From Neocallimastix lanati (nom. inval.) (Eukaryota; Neocallimastigomycota; Neocallimastigomycetes; Neocallimastigales; Neocallimastigaceae): a stretch of DNA of 64,000 nt. Below are positions 48,383 through 61,720 of the stretch, piece by piece. The notes under the pieces were generated by a model. That model had not been told where the DNA came from. It did no database searches and was given only the letters and a program-made list of their open reading frames with translations. A program made the position numbers and the translations under genes. The DNA lies in contig JACVTC010000027.1 in NCBI GenBank assembly GCA_016946835.1, positions 112,501 through 176,500 on the forward strand, written 5' to 3'. How positions within the stretch are numbered: the first letter of the stretch is position 1; each line of letters opens with the position of its first letter.

Positions 48383-49113
48383 TCTTATTTTATATACTAT
48401 TACTAAAATATTACTATTATTAAAATATTATTTATTATTATTAATTATTAATTCACTATTACTAAAATATTATTTATTATTATTAATTATTACTTAATTC
48501 ACTATTACTAAAATATTATTTATTATTATTAATTATTACTTAATTCACTATTACTAAAATATCATTTATTATTATTAATTATTACTTAATTTACCATTAC
48601 TAAAATATTATTTATTATTATTATTAAAATATTATCTATTATTTTTTTTTTCTAAATATTATCACATATACTATTAATAAAATATTATTTAATATTAATT
48701 TTTATATTAAACTATTACTACTTTTTATTATAATATCATTTCTTAATTAAAGGTTTATTCGTTTTTATACTGGTCCGAATTCCCAGTTGTCTTTAATTAC
48801 TAATAAAGATGATAATAAAAAAAAATTAACTATACTAATAATAATAATTAAAGACTTATTCGTTTTTATTCTGGTTCGAACTCCCAGTTACCTTTAATTA
48901 TTATTTAATAATAATCATAATAATTTTAGGTGTTTTTTTTTTTTTTTTTTTTTTATATAAATTTATATATTACTATTATAAAAAAAATTAATTATTTAAT
49001 TTTAATTTAATATTAATTATTTAATTGTCTTTATTTTTTAAAAAAGTAAATATCAATATAAATATAAATTTCATAATATTCTTGGTTTGCACGCCCGGAT
49101 TCTCCACCATTTT
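48241..49113 (-). other. Element D leader, duplicated hairpin and primer binding site
   Basis: PBS at 49092-49109, identical to that of B (CGCCCGGATTCTCCACCA). Two copies of a 58-nt unit lie at 48743-48802 and 48845-48903. Each has outer arms AATTAAAG and CTTTAATTA and an inner CTGG/CCAG stem; one loop holds the palindrome TTCGAA. Near 48310-48380 is a long ATT microsatellite. Confidence 0.65.
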
Positions 49114-49727
49114 TGATACGATATTTTATTAAATACCGTATATGTTAGTTGGGCGTTTGTGCAAAAGGGAATTACTCCAAGAATATTATATTACAATAAT
49201 TATATTTACTTTTTATTTATTTATCTTTTATTATTTTATTTATTATATTTTATCATAAAAAAAATACATGTTTTATTATTATTCCTTAAAAAAAAGAAAA
49301 TATTTATTTATAAATTATTTTCATAATTATATTTTTTACTAATTTTATAAATTTTATTTATCGAAACACTAAAATTAATTAATAAATATAAATATTCATA
49401 ACTTTTTACTTATAACTATTAATTCATCTTGTTTAACATTATTTAAAAATTATTTTAATATTAACATCAATTTAATTAAACATTCAATCTCCGTTATAAT
49501 TAATATAACTAATTTTACTATATTATCAACAATTCTTTTAATATTTTTAATATTATTATTTAATTTAATATTTTAATAATTAATAATAATAAATTATCTT
49601 TAATAATATATTAATAATATTTTTTAAGATTCATTATATAAAATTAATTTTTAATAAATATTTATATTAATAATTTTTCTAAATAATTTTTCTATTATTT
49701 TCTATTATTTTTACTGGACATGCATCA
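49114..49727 (-). repeat. 5' LTR of element D
   Basis: 614 bp, partner of 40643-41256, ending 14 nt before the tRNA gene, counting the AAAT duplication. Confidence 0.92.
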
Positions 49728-49741
49728 AAATGACGTCCAAA

Positions 49742-49812
49742 GGTTCTATAGTGTAGTGGTAGCACATTAGACTCTGAATCTAATAACCCGAGTTCGAACC
49801 TCGGTAGGACCT
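49742..49812 (+). tRNA. tRNA-Gln (anticodon CTG)
   Basis: 71-nt cloverleaf. Acceptor GGTTCTA pairs with TAGGACC (one G-U), discriminator T. Anticodon stem TTAGA/TCTAA with loop CTCTGAA, anticodon CTG, reading CAG. T-arm GAGTTCGAACCTC. A-box TAGTGTAGTGG and B-box GTTCGAACC are intact, so Pol III transcription is expected. No intron. Strongly like yeast tRNA-Gln in layout. It appears to be the target that attracts the LTR elements upstream. Confidence 0.96.
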
Positions 49813-49814
49813 AA

Positions 49815-49821
49815 TTTTTTT
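49815..49821 (+). terminator. Pol III terminator of tRNA-Gln
   Basis: Run of seven T directly after the tRNA, the standard Pol III stop. Confidence 0.8.
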
Positions 49822-50665
49822 ATTTTACTTTTTTATTTATTTACTAAATTAAAATGTTAATATATCAATTTTAATTTTAATTTTAATTTTACGTCTTTTT
49901 TTTTTTAAATAGTATTAACATTAACTAGTAATCTATTGTTATCATTATATTAATGATAATAATAATAATAAAAACGTGTTATTATCTAATATTAGAAGTA
50001 ACCTCAAATTTATTATTTCTTATTAAAGGGGGTTTTAATGGAAAAAATTCTTTTAACAATGATACAATTAAGTTGATTGAATAAATTTTAATTATGAAAG
50101 AGTCAAATCAAAATTTCTTTTTTTTTTTCCTATTTTTATTATGATCATTATTCATACGTTATATTATATATATATATATATTATTTATGTAAATACATAA
50201 TAATAATAATAATAATAATAATAATAGTAGTAGTAGTAGTAATAATAATAATAATAATAATAGTAATAATAATAATAAAAAGAATTATTAAATTTTGTCT
50301 AATCTTGGATTTGATATTTAAATAAAATCTCCCATTCATTAAATATACTATGTATTTAAAAAAAAAAAACAAAAACAAAAACAAAAACAAAATCATATAT
50401 ATTAATTCAATATATATTTATTTAGTAATTTTTTCTTCAATAATTCATTAATTTTTAAAATTATTTTTCACTTTTCAATAATTCGTTTGTCTATAAATTA
50501 TATTTTAAAAATTTCATTAATTAGATTAAAAAAAAATTAAATATTCTACAGAAAAAAAAAAAAAAAAATGCTCAATATTTATTTTTTTTTTATATTATAT
50601 TAATTCAAATTTGCATGACATTACATTTTCTTTAAAAATAGATCAATTTGGTTATTTTTTTATTC

Positions 50666-50709
<44 letters not shown>

Positions 50710-50766
50710 CATTACCTTTATCTTTATTTTCCAATTTTAGTATATTTCAATATTTTTAATTTAAAT

Positions 50767-50818
<52 letters not shown>

Positions 50819-53800
50819 TAAACATGTTTTAAAAATGCTTTTTATTACATTATTAAGCAATATTTGGATCTTTTAGAGTATATTATATATAATAAATATA
50901 TAATTGTTTATAATAAAATCATATATATATTTATTTTATATGAAATATACTTGAATATTTAGTTTTTATTTTATTATTTTTTTTGTTTGTTCGTTTGTTT
51001 TTTCCATTACAATAACTATTGGATAAATGAATAAAATTAAACAAAAAAAATTTTTTTTTTAATATATTTATTAAAATAATTGGGCATTACAAAAATTCCA
51101 AAGTAATGAAAAATTTAGATTATATAAGCCTATGAACAATTTTTATTATTTTTAGTTGTTTATCAATTGACAAAAAAGATATCATAATTTTATAAAAATG
51201 ATTAAATAAAAAATTCATTTCTTATATGTTATTAAAATTGTTAATTAGTTTTTATTGAAAAATTATATATGATAGTATAATGTATTATTTCATATAAAAG
51301 TTTAGAAGTATTCATTTTTTAGGAGTAATGGAACTAAAAATTTAATAATAACCTAATCATCATAAAAAAGATAATACCTTTACAAGAAATTTTTTAATTA
51401 TATTGTTTTTTTAATTAATTTTTTTTGTTTTCATTGATATATTTTTAAAAATATGAATAATTTTGATTATAATAATTTATATATTTTTGGCGATTTTAGT
51501 ATTATAATATTTAAAATTCAATAGAAATAATATATTACGAAATCATTGATGAAAATAATGATATAAATGAATGAAATATTAAAAATAAAAACTAATAATT
51601 AATTAAATAAAATAATAATTATTGATGGTTATAAAATTATAATTATTACTTAAAAATAATATTTAATATTTATTCATACTAATATTAATTTTTTTTTTTT
51701 AAAAAAAAGGAATTAATACATATTATTTTATAATTTTTACATATTCTACTATTATTTTATATATTAAAAAAAATTATGTTTTAAAAATTTAATATACTTC
51801 ATAAATTAATATATGCAAGGAAAGTTGATTGCAGTTGAATTAATACTATTAGGTATAGAGTTTTTGATTAACTTTTTTAAAGTTTTTAGAAGTAATTAAC
51901 TTTTTTTTTTGGAAATAAATTCAACTCATATGCCATTAAATTTAGTTCAAATAGGTTCTATATTAAAAATATAAAAAGTATACATTAAGGATTCTTATTT
52001 TATTTTTTTTTTCAAATGAAATAAAAACCAAAGATAAGATATATAATAATAAAACACCAAAAAAGGAAATCATATTAATGAAAATAAAAAAAGTTTTTAT
52101 TTCATTATTTTTTGTTTTTTAGTTAATAATATTAAATTTTTACTATTTAATTTTTTTAATTTTGTTAATTTTTTTTAAAAATTTTTTTACTGAAATTTTA
52201 TTATTTAAAGTAGATAAAATAATACAGAATTTATATTAAATTGAATAATTAAGAATTAAAGTTATATTTAATTAAATTAATTTTTTTTTATTGTATTTTT
52301 TTTAAAAAAAAAAAATAATAATAGTTTAAATAAATAAATAAATAAGTAAATAAATATATAATTAATTAATTAAAGAATTAAAAAATTAATTAAATATTAC
52401 TATTTCTTTTTTTTTTTTTTAATATTTTAAAGGATTATAAAAAAATTATATATTATATGTTAATTAAGGGTATATTATTAAGTAATATGAATTGTAATCT
52501 AAGAATGAAAATTTAAAATATAACTTATCTATTAATGTGAGAATAAAATTATGTATTATTTTTTAAGTATTTAAATAATAATTATATTAAACTTTCATAT
52601 TTATTTAATAAAAAAAATAATACATAATAATAAACTCATTATATTTCTTCGTATTTAAAATACAGAAATTTTATTTATTAATTTCATTACTTTTTTATTT
52701 AATAAAATTTATAGAACTCAGTTAAAAAAAAATTGTAAATAAATAAAGAAAAATAAATAATAAAAAAAAAATTTTTTTTTTTTGAATAATATTTTAGTTA
52801 AATTTTAAAATTTAAATTTCTTTAAAAAATTCATATTTTAAATATCTATATATATTTTATTTTTATCTAGTTTCCTAGTATTTTTTTCTTAAATATTTTT
52901 ATTACAATTTGCATATATTAAAAAAATTTTTTTTATAATACTGTTCAGCGTTAGATGAAATTTTCTAATTAATTTATTTCAAACTAATAAATAATTTTGA
53001 TAAATTGATTTCATAAATATGCTGTATTAAATATGAATATTATGTTAAAGATGATTCATATTTTTCTTATTGATTTTTTTTAAACGAAAAAAGGAAAGAA
53101 TATTTATATGGTTAGGTTAAAATATTATATTTATGAAATAATATTCATTACAATTTATAATTTTTTTTTTTTAATATTGTATTTAAAGAAACTTTAATAA
53201 AAGTTTATAATAAGATATAGGTAATTTTTAACAAATATTTCAACATTTTTGTATTAATTATTAAACTTTTTTCCATATGTTCAAAAGTAAAATATTTTTT
53301 TTTTAATTTTTTATTAAATAATAACTTAAAAGAATTTTATAAAATTCTGAATTTTTTAAATTATACAAATATTTAATTCAAAAGAAACCTTTTTTAGAAA
53401 AATATTTTAAAATATCTTATTTTATATTGATATTTATATATATATACTAATAATTGAAGTAAAATACTGATATATTAATATATTAAATATGAAGTTTTAG
53501 CATTTTGAAAAATATTAAGTTTTATATAAGCAAAAATTATTGGTAGTATACTGTAATTATGGTTTATTGAATTAATTTAGTTTATTTTACTATTTCAAAG
53601 CAATATCTGTATAATTTTTAGTCATATATGTAATTTAAATTAATAACAGTAATATTTAATGATTAAATAAATAAAAATACTGAAACAAGAATTAGCATTT
53701 ACGAAAACGAAAAAAAGTAGGTTTAAACAAAGTAAAATAATTTTGCTATTTCTTAAATATTTTTATTATTTTATTTTTATTTCTCTATTTGATATAATTA

Positions 53801-56238
53801 TATAAAATAAATATTACATATATATATAGAAAATATATAAAGTAAAAATTATGATTTATATATATAAGGTATAAGATTAATACAATTAACTTTAATAATG
53901 TTATTGATACAGTATTATATAAAAAAGAAAATAAGAAAATAATTTAGTAAAAAATAATGACCTAATGACCTTTTAATCTTGGTTACTAATATACACAAAA
54001 TATTTAATTATTTTACTTCAAAGTTAAAAAAATAAAATTTATTTGATAATCTAAATATATGTAAAAATATTTGTAAATACGAAAAGGGAATAATAAACAA
54101 AAAAACTATTATAAAGGTTCTTTAATGATAATAATATATATATATATTAATAAATAATCCTTTATAATTATTTATTAAATAAAATGAAAAATTTTATATA
54201 ATAATATTTAATATTATATTTTTATGCCAGAAATCATAAACTTTCTGCTTGTTTATGTTTTTGTGTGTTTATTTTCTTATATTTATATATTTTAATGTTT
54301 GTATATTTTAATGTTTGTATATTATAATGTTTGTGTATTTTAATGTTTGAATATTTTAATATTTGTATATTTTAATATTTGTATATTTTAATATTTGTAT
54401 ATTTTAATATTTGTATATTATAATGTTTGTATATTTTAATATTTGTATGTTTAAGATTTGTATGTTTTTATTTCTTATTTTTAAAATTAATTTTCATTTA
54501 ATCATTAAAACAAAGCAGCACAAAAAAAAAAAAAAAAAACATATTTTAAATCAATTAAAATTTTAATTAAATAATATATTGCCATAATATATTGATAATA
54601 AAAGCAAAGCATGTATTATACATTAAATAGAATATTTTATATTATTATATATTAAATCTAATATATATTTTAATAAATATAGTATATGTTATTTATTTTT
54701 TAAAATTTATTTATTTCCTGTTTTGTTAAATTTTAAAAATGCATAATTAAAAAGATTTAATTTATTATTTTATAAATTTATATATTTGAATACACTCTAA
54801 TATATATAAATTTGCTGAAATGCGTATTTTAATTTAATAATGGATGATTCACTTTTTTATTTTTTTTATTTTTATTTTTTTATTTTTTATTTTTTTATTT
54901 TATTTCTTTAATACTTACATAAAGTGCTCTTTTTGAATAAGAATAATATTTTTTTATTTATTCATTTTGAATAAGAATATTATATAACTTTGAAAAAAAA
55001 CTAAATATTATATTTGTATATTTATAAGAAAATATAAAGAAATTTATCTCCTTTATTATTATTATTATTTTTATATTATTAATAGAATTACGAAATAAGA
55101 AATAATAAAGAAAATTTCAAAGTTGTAATTTTTAATTAATGTAATATTTTTGTTATTATTATTAATAATATTTTTTATTATGAATATATTTAAAACTCTA
55201 TATAATGATAAATAAAGCAATTAAATGAATTTACTATTATTTCTACAATGACCAAATAAAATTTTATAATTTTGAGTTATTCTGTATTTATAAATTAATA
55301 TTTTTTATATTAATATATATATATTATATTCATATTTTTAAAGTTTTTAATAAAATTAAAAAAAAAAATTCTTTTATGTATATAAATATTTTTTCATAAA
55401 TATAATATTAATTTTCTTAATTTTTTAAATGTATATTTAATGACTGATATACTCTTCTTAAATATAAATTTGACTACTTTCTATTATTATTAATGTATTA
55501 ATATTGAATAATGTTTAGTAAAACTTTTAAAAAGAAAATAAAAAAACAAAAAGAAAGTTTAAAAGAAGATTTTGATAAATAAAATCTAGCTATCTTTTAT
55601 GAATAATATAATGAAGTTTATTGATAAATATTAAAATAAATTATAATAAATTTAATTTTTATAAATTATTATTTCTGTATCTTAGATTTATATTTTAAGA
55701 TAATTATAATATTTCCATACAATAATATAATAATATTTAAATATATATTTATATATACATATATATTTTTTTTATTCTTTTTTTTTTTTTTTTTTTTAAA
55801 AAAAAGCCTAAGAAAATATGGTTGGTTATTAGGACTTATAAATTTTTATATTAATTTAGAAGTCCTGACCTAATGAAAAAAGTTTATAATTATTAAAATT
55901 CATATTAAAAAAAATTCAATTTTATTATTAAAAAACAATTATAATTTATAATAAATAAATATATAAATAGATAAATAAATAAATAAATAAATAATAGTTA
56001 AAAAAATATATATAGTAATATTAATAAATTTTTTAAAATTGAAAAAAAAAGTTTTTATAATAAAGAAGTGTTATCATTTTAATAATAAATTTCAAAGCCT
56101 TAATTAAAACTCTTTTACTTGCAAAGTTTTAATATTTTGTAGTTTAATGTTTATTTTATTTTATTTTAATTTTTATTTTATTTTAATTTTTATTTTAATT
56201 TTTATTTTAATTTTTATTTTAATTTTTATTTTATTTTA

Positions 56239-56269
<31 letters not shown>

Positions 56270-56353
56270 TTTTTGAATTTAAATTTTATTTTGTAATTAT
56301 TTAAAAATATTATATAAAATTTTCAATTAATAATAATAATAGTAATAATAGTA

Positions 56354-56398
<45 letters not shown>

Positions 56399-56989
56399 TA
56401 TATAAAGTACTAATATTGAGGAACTTATTTTCAAATATATTATTATTTTTATCTTTATTTTATGATAAGATAATTTTTTTGGTATTATACAAAATAGATA
56501 AAATTTCAAACTATAAGATATAATTATTATATATTAATTACTATAAGGAATAAAAATAAAATAAAGTCAGAATAAATTTTAAGAAAAATATAAAAGATAA
56601 TAAAATTGATTATTATAATTATTATTATTAATTATTATTGCCAAAAAGTAATAATAAAATAATAAAAAGAAAATATATATTTTTCATTTTTATATATTAA
56701 AAATATTATTTTTTCTATTCTTCTAATTACTATTATTATTAGCAATGTCATATCTTTTTTTTTTTTTTTTTATTTTTAATTTTATTTTCTTCTTTCTATA
56801 TTTAATGATTAAATTAATTAATAAAGCAATATATATATCATATCTAGCATACTTTTCATTTATTAGTATTAATTCTTATAATTGCTAATTAAATATTTGT
56901 ATGAGCTAATTCAGTTTCTTTTCTTTTTTAATTCTATTTAATAGTAATTATTGTATAGTATGATTAGTTTTCTTTTTTCTTTTTCTTTT

Positions 56990-57024
<35 letters not shown>

Positions 57025-59722
57025 TAGTTGCATTTTTCTCGTTTAATTGTAAATGAATGTATTTTTTTTTATTGGCTTAATCATTGTAATATTATTCATA
57101 TTCGTTTAACTTTTTCAATAATAAAAATTTTTATGAGCTAGAAACGAAAAAATTTTAAACTTTAATTTTCTATGAAAGTCAACTTTCTTTACAAGTAAAA
57201 TCAATACTATCTCTTATAAATTATGAATATAAATGTAAATATAATATGTAGTCTTTATTTAAATTAAGTGATATAAATTAATATATAGATAATAATAATT
57301 ATGTTATATTATTTTTATTTTTTCAAATACTACTGAAAAATTATACAGAATTCGTTCGGTATGGAAAGAGGTTGAATAGTTAGAAAATAATTTAGTTCAA
57401 TGTTATATTAATAATTATTAATTAATATTTAAAGACTTTATTCCAACTTAACTTAATATTATTTATGATAAAAAATAAATTAAATATATATATAAATCGT
57501 TTTGCATAATATATTAGAATTTACTGAATATTTGGAATATGCTATATTAAAAAAAGTATTTAATACATAATTATTATATATAAGAAGTAATTTTTTAAAT
57601 TATACAGATTTTATATTATCATTTGATAATTTTTTATTTTTTATATTTAAAACCGACATGAATTAAATAATATACATGAATAAATTGATAATACAATTTG
57701 ACTATATTTGTAATTACTTTTAATATATGATCAATATATTATTTAAATACACTAATTAAATAATATATGATTAGACAATATATTTTAAATATATAATATA
57801 ATAAATTAATATATATATATAAATAATTAATGGCAGTTTGATTATAGGAAATAAAAAATAATATCTAAATTAGTAATTTAAATATATATTTTACTTAAAT
57901 AAATAAAAAAAAAGTCAAATATAAAATTCTAATATTAATTTTATATAATTAATTATTATAATTTATTATATATATTAAATCATAGGATAATATTTAATAT
58001 TTTTCTAATTTTTTCTATTTTTCCTTTATTTGTTTTTCTTTTATTTATCTTTTTATGTTTTTTTTTTTTTTTTTTTTTTTTTTTTCACTTTTGTAAAATA
58101 ATATTTTATGATAATAATTTTGATGCATATATTTTAAAATAGTTTATAATAAAATTCATTTATTGATTTTATTTTATTTTTTTTTTTTTTCTAATAATTA
58201 TTTTCTATCTGGTATTTTTTAATCATGTTTAATATGAATTAGAGTTTAATATAAAGATGAATATTTTTACTATTCATTTTTTTCTTAATTTCACTTTAAT
58301 AATAAATAAAATATAGGTTTTTTTTTTTTTTTTTTTTTTAGTGTGTGACATTTAAATTAATAGATGAAGCTTAGTTTACATGCTTTTATCATATTAATAA
58401 TAGTTTTAATTTATATTATTTAATTAATTTAAATTGTATTACTAATATATGAAAAGTTTAAAAAGCTTAACTTTTAATTTTTTTTTTTTTATTTTAATTT
58501 ATTTTATTATATTTGATTTTAATTTTAAAAAGTTTTCTTATTTAAATAAAATAAAAAGTAATAAATAATTTGATTATAAAATATAATAAAGGCTATATAA
58601 TACATTAATATAATAAAGTTGATTAGATTTAATATGGAATTTTATGGAGGATTCAATTTAATTTGATTCAATGAAAATTTATTATCATTATCATTTTGTT
58701 AAAAAAGATAAACTAAAATAATTCTAATAAATTTATTGATTAAAAATAAATAAAAAAACCTATAAATATGTAAATTTTTATTTTAAATTTTACTTTTTTT
58801 TTTTTTTCTTTTTTCTTTGCAATAAAAAATAGAATTTCCGTTTTTTACACCAAACTTTTATTTTTTTTTACCATAAAAAAGAGAAAAACATTTTTTCCCT
58901 TTTATAATTTTTGAAAAAAAATTTTTTTAAATATATTTATTTATATTTTTATTAGAAATCATATAGATTTTTCATATAGTTTATAATCTATATAACTTAT
59001 ATTATCTATTATTTCGTTTATTCTTATATATAAATCTTTTTCATTAAATGTAATTATTTTAGTTTTTTTTTATATAAATTATTATTAAGTAATAATAGGG
59101 ATTAAATGATAAAAAAAAATAGTTGAGATAAGATTTATATAGCTAATTTAGAAATAGTAAAGTATAAAATATTAAAGTAATAAATAAATGAAGATATAAT
59201 ACTTAAATTTAAGTCATAATATATCATTTTAGAAGGGAAATTAAGTAAAAAATAAAAAGACAAATAAAATTTAGTTTCACATATATTAATAATATCAGGA
59301 ATAGTAATTCTTAAAAAATTTCTCATAAAATTTTGAAAAAATTCTTAGTTAGTAATAAACTTATAAATAGTAGAGAAATATAATATTTTTGTAAATTAAT
59401 TTTTTTAATAATTTCTTTTAAAATTTATATTATTAATTTATAATATTAAATTTCATATTTATAAATAGTTTTATTATTTTTCATATTTCTATTTTAATTA
59501 ATAAATATATTTATAAGTTATATTAATAAAAAGATAGAAATAGATTTTTGAAAAAGCTAGTTTTTATTGCTTTTTTAAAATTAAAAAAGAGCTATATATT
59601 TATATAGCATTATTTTAATAAAATAAAGAATAATAATATATTAACTAATATTTAATGTTTTTTTTTTTTTTTTTTTTTTTTTTTTATTTATTTATTGAAT
59701 AATATTTAATCATAGTTCAAAA
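49822..59722. other. 10-kb noncoding AT-rich region
   Basis: No coding-like patch, splice-linked exons, RNA gene or transposon could be supported. It contains AAT/AGT microsatellites (50186-50278; 56328-56398), poly(T) and poly(A) of about 40 nt each (50670-50709; 50774-50816) and a minisatellite. Promoter of the GT4 gene lies at the right end, next to a T-run at 59660-59685. Confidence 0.6.
54285..54465. repeat. 16-bp minisatellite
   Basis: About eleven head-to-tail copies of a 16-bp unit TATATTTTAATGTTTG with small changes. Confidence 0.8.
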
Positions 59723-61720
59723 ATGCTTAGTTTTCTTAGAGGTTGGAATCGTCCACGTACATTAAAGGCTCGTAAATCTATGTTAGATCTTCAAGCTAAC
59801 AGTACTACTGCTACTTTAGCTAACATCGCTGCCAAAGCTTCTGCTAATCTTCATGAATTCAAAATTTCTCATCTTAGTGAATCAACTCCATTATTCTTAG
59901 GTATTGGTGGTTGCAATCGTGGTAATGTTGCTCAATTCAACATTTGCATATCTGATGGCACTAACCCAGTTCACTATCTTTTCCGTGAAATTGAATTCCC
60001 TCAAAATCAAGATCTTACTAAGCCAGAAGTTATTAAGCAACGTGGTGACAACATTCAAAATGAAATTATTGAATGCATTGATGAATTCCAAAAGGCCAAT
60101 GATGTTAAGATTATTGGTGCTACCTTACTTAAACCTTTATTAGAATCCTGGAGTGTTTCTCGTTTACCAGAAGAACTTTGGTGTAAATTAGATATTGTTC
60201 CATTTGTTCTTGAAAATGAAAAAGATGTTATTAGTTACGATTTTGGACCAAATTCTGAAGTCCCAGTTGATGCTAATGGTAAGATTCATCTTGTCAACAT
60301 TGATGATTACAAGAACACTGTTTCACAAGAAACTTGGGATGTTCTTATGAAGATGACTGAACGTCTTAGAGATGAACAAGACTTAAAGATTGCCTTCTTC
60401 AATGCTACTCCACAAGGTGGTGGTGTCGCTTTAATGAGACATGCTGGTATTCGTTTATTCCGTCTTTTAGGTGTGAAGTGTCGTTGGTTTGTTCCATTCC
60501 CAGATAATGATGTCTTCCGTATCACTAAGAACAACCACAATATTTTACAAGGTGTTGCTGATCCAAATCTTCGTCTTACTGAAGATAATAAGAAAACATA
60601 CGAAGCTTGGATTAAGGCCAATGTTGAAAAATACTGGTTGAATGATGTTTTCACTGACTGTAATGTTATCTTTATTGATGATCCACAAATGGTAGGTCTT
60701 ATTCCATACATTAAGGAAGTTAATCCAGAATGTAAGATTCTCTACCGTTCCCATATTCAAATTCGTGCTGATTTAGCTAATACTCCAGGATCTCCACAAA
60801 ATGGTGTCTGGAGTTATTTATGGTCTTTCATTCAACATTGTGATTTATTCGTCAGTCATCCTGTTCATGCTTTTATTCCAAATGAAGTTCCACTTGAAAA
60901 GACTGTACTTATGCCAGCTGCCTCTGATCCAATTGATGGTTTAAATAAACCATTATCTGATGATGAAATGGATTATTATCTTGATATTTTCAACAGTATC
61001 TGTTCTGAACAAGGTACTAAGAACATTCTTGACCCAGAACGTCCTAACATTATCCAAATTGCTCGTTTTGATCCAGCTAAGGGTATTCCAGATGTTATTG
61101 ATTCTTATGCTATTTTACGTAAGAAGATGAATGATGCAAGATACTCTCTTGAAAAGACTCCACAATTAGTTATTTGTGGTCATGGTGCTATTGATGATCC
61201 AGATGCATCAATTATTTATGCTCAAGTTATGGATCAATTAAAGGATCCAAAATACCAAGATATTGTTAATGATATCATTGTAGCTCGTCTTCCACCAAGT
61301 GATCAACTTTTAGATGCTGTTTTACGTCGTTCTTACCTTGCTTTACAATTATCTCATCGTGAAGGTTTCGAAGTTAAGGTTACTGAAGCTTTAGCTAAAG
61401 GTATTCCAGTTGTTGCTGCCAGAGCTGGTGGTATCCCATTACAAATTAAGGATGGTAAGACTGGTTTCTTATGTGAAGTTGGTGATTGTGAAGCTGTTGC
61501 TCAACGTATGTTTGAACTCTTTGATAATCCAAAGCTTCGTGATCGCATGAGTAAAGATTCTTCTCGTTTATGTACTGAAGAATTTTGGACTATTGTAAAT
61601 AACATGCATTGGATGTTCATGGCCTCTGAAATTTATGAAAAAGGAAAGATTGTTGGTAACCGTCGTTGGATTAAGGAATTCTGGTATGAAAAATACAACT
61701 ACAAGCCAATTCAAGAATAA
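59723..61720 (+). CDS. GT4 family trehalose phosphorylase / synthase-like (CCG-9 type)
   Basis: 665 aa, intronless, cytosolic (no signal peptide). The N-terminal 210 residues form a fungal-type leader. The GT-B N domain has TPQGGGVALMRHAGIRLF and FRITKNNHNILQGV, signatures of the fungal/archaeal trehalose synthase-phosphorylase group. The C domain has QIARFDPAKGIPDVI and HREGFEVKVTEALAKG, with the GT4 E-x7-E pair at Glu547 and Glu555. Known relatives reversibly split trehalose with phosphate into glucose and glucose-1-phosphate with retention. So a role in trehalose storage or stress is inferred; TreT-like sugar-nucleotide use is not excluded. Codon use is strongly biased (many GGT, GCT and CGT), suggesting good expression. 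It stands alone, 10 kb from the tRNA. Confidence 0.8.
   Translation: MLSFLRGWNRPRTLKARKSMLDLQANSTTATLANIAAKASANLHEFKISHLSESTPLFLGIGGCNRGNVAQFNICISDGTNPVHYLFREIEFPQNQDLTKPEVIKQRGDNIQNEIIECIDEFQKANDVKIIGATLLKPLLESWSVSRLPEELWCKLDIVPFVLENEKDVISYDFGPNSEVPVDANGKIHLVNIDDYKNTVSQETWDVLMKMTERLRDEQDLKIAFFNATPQGGGVALMRHAGIRLFRLLGVKCRWFVPFPDNDVFRITKNNHNILQGVADPNLRLTEDNKKTYEAWIKANVEKYWLNDVFTDCNVIFIDDPQMVGLIPYIKEVNPECKILYRSHIQIRADLANTPGSPQNGVWSYLWSFIQHCDLFVSHPVHAFIPNEVPLEKTVLMPAASDPIDGLNKPLSDDEMDYYLDIFNSICSEQGTKNILDPERPNIIQIARFDPAKGIPDVIDSYAILRKKMNDARYSLEKTPQLVICGHGAIDDPDASIIYAQVMDQLKDPKYQDIVNDIIVARLPPSDQLLDAVLRRSYLALQLSHREGFEVKVTEALAKGIPVVAARAGGIPLQIKDGKTGFLCEVGDCEAVAQRMFELFDNPKLRDRMSKDSSRLCTEEFWTIVNNMHWMFMASEIYEKGKIVGNRRWIKEFWYEKYNYKPIQE

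Larger units (their letters stand above)
40643..49727 (-). mobile_element. Ty3/gypsy element D, complete and apparently intact
   Basis: 9085 bp. Both LTRs are 614 bp and look identical by eye. Flanks are AAAT on both sides (40639-40642 and 49728-49731). gag and pol are open with all catalytic motifs. Inserted 14 nt upstream of tRNA-Gln. Best candidate here for an active element. Confidence 0.92.

Noticed and set aside
48315-48497. Leu-rich frame
   Set aside because: Translation of an ATT microsatellite in the D leader.
48850-48900. Possible second tRNA because of TTCGAA in a T-arm-like hairpin
   Set aside because: No acceptor, D or anticodon stem can be drawn around it; it is one of two leader hairpin copies.
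49086-49113. tRNA gene fragment upstream of tRNA-Gln
   Set aside because: The CCACCA string is explained as a primer binding site: same 18 nt at the same place in element B.
54285-54465. CRISPR-like array
   Set aside because: Units are contiguous with no spacers and the genome is eukaryotic.
56327-56509. Tyr-rich frame
   Set aside because: Translation of a TAA/ATA microsatellite.
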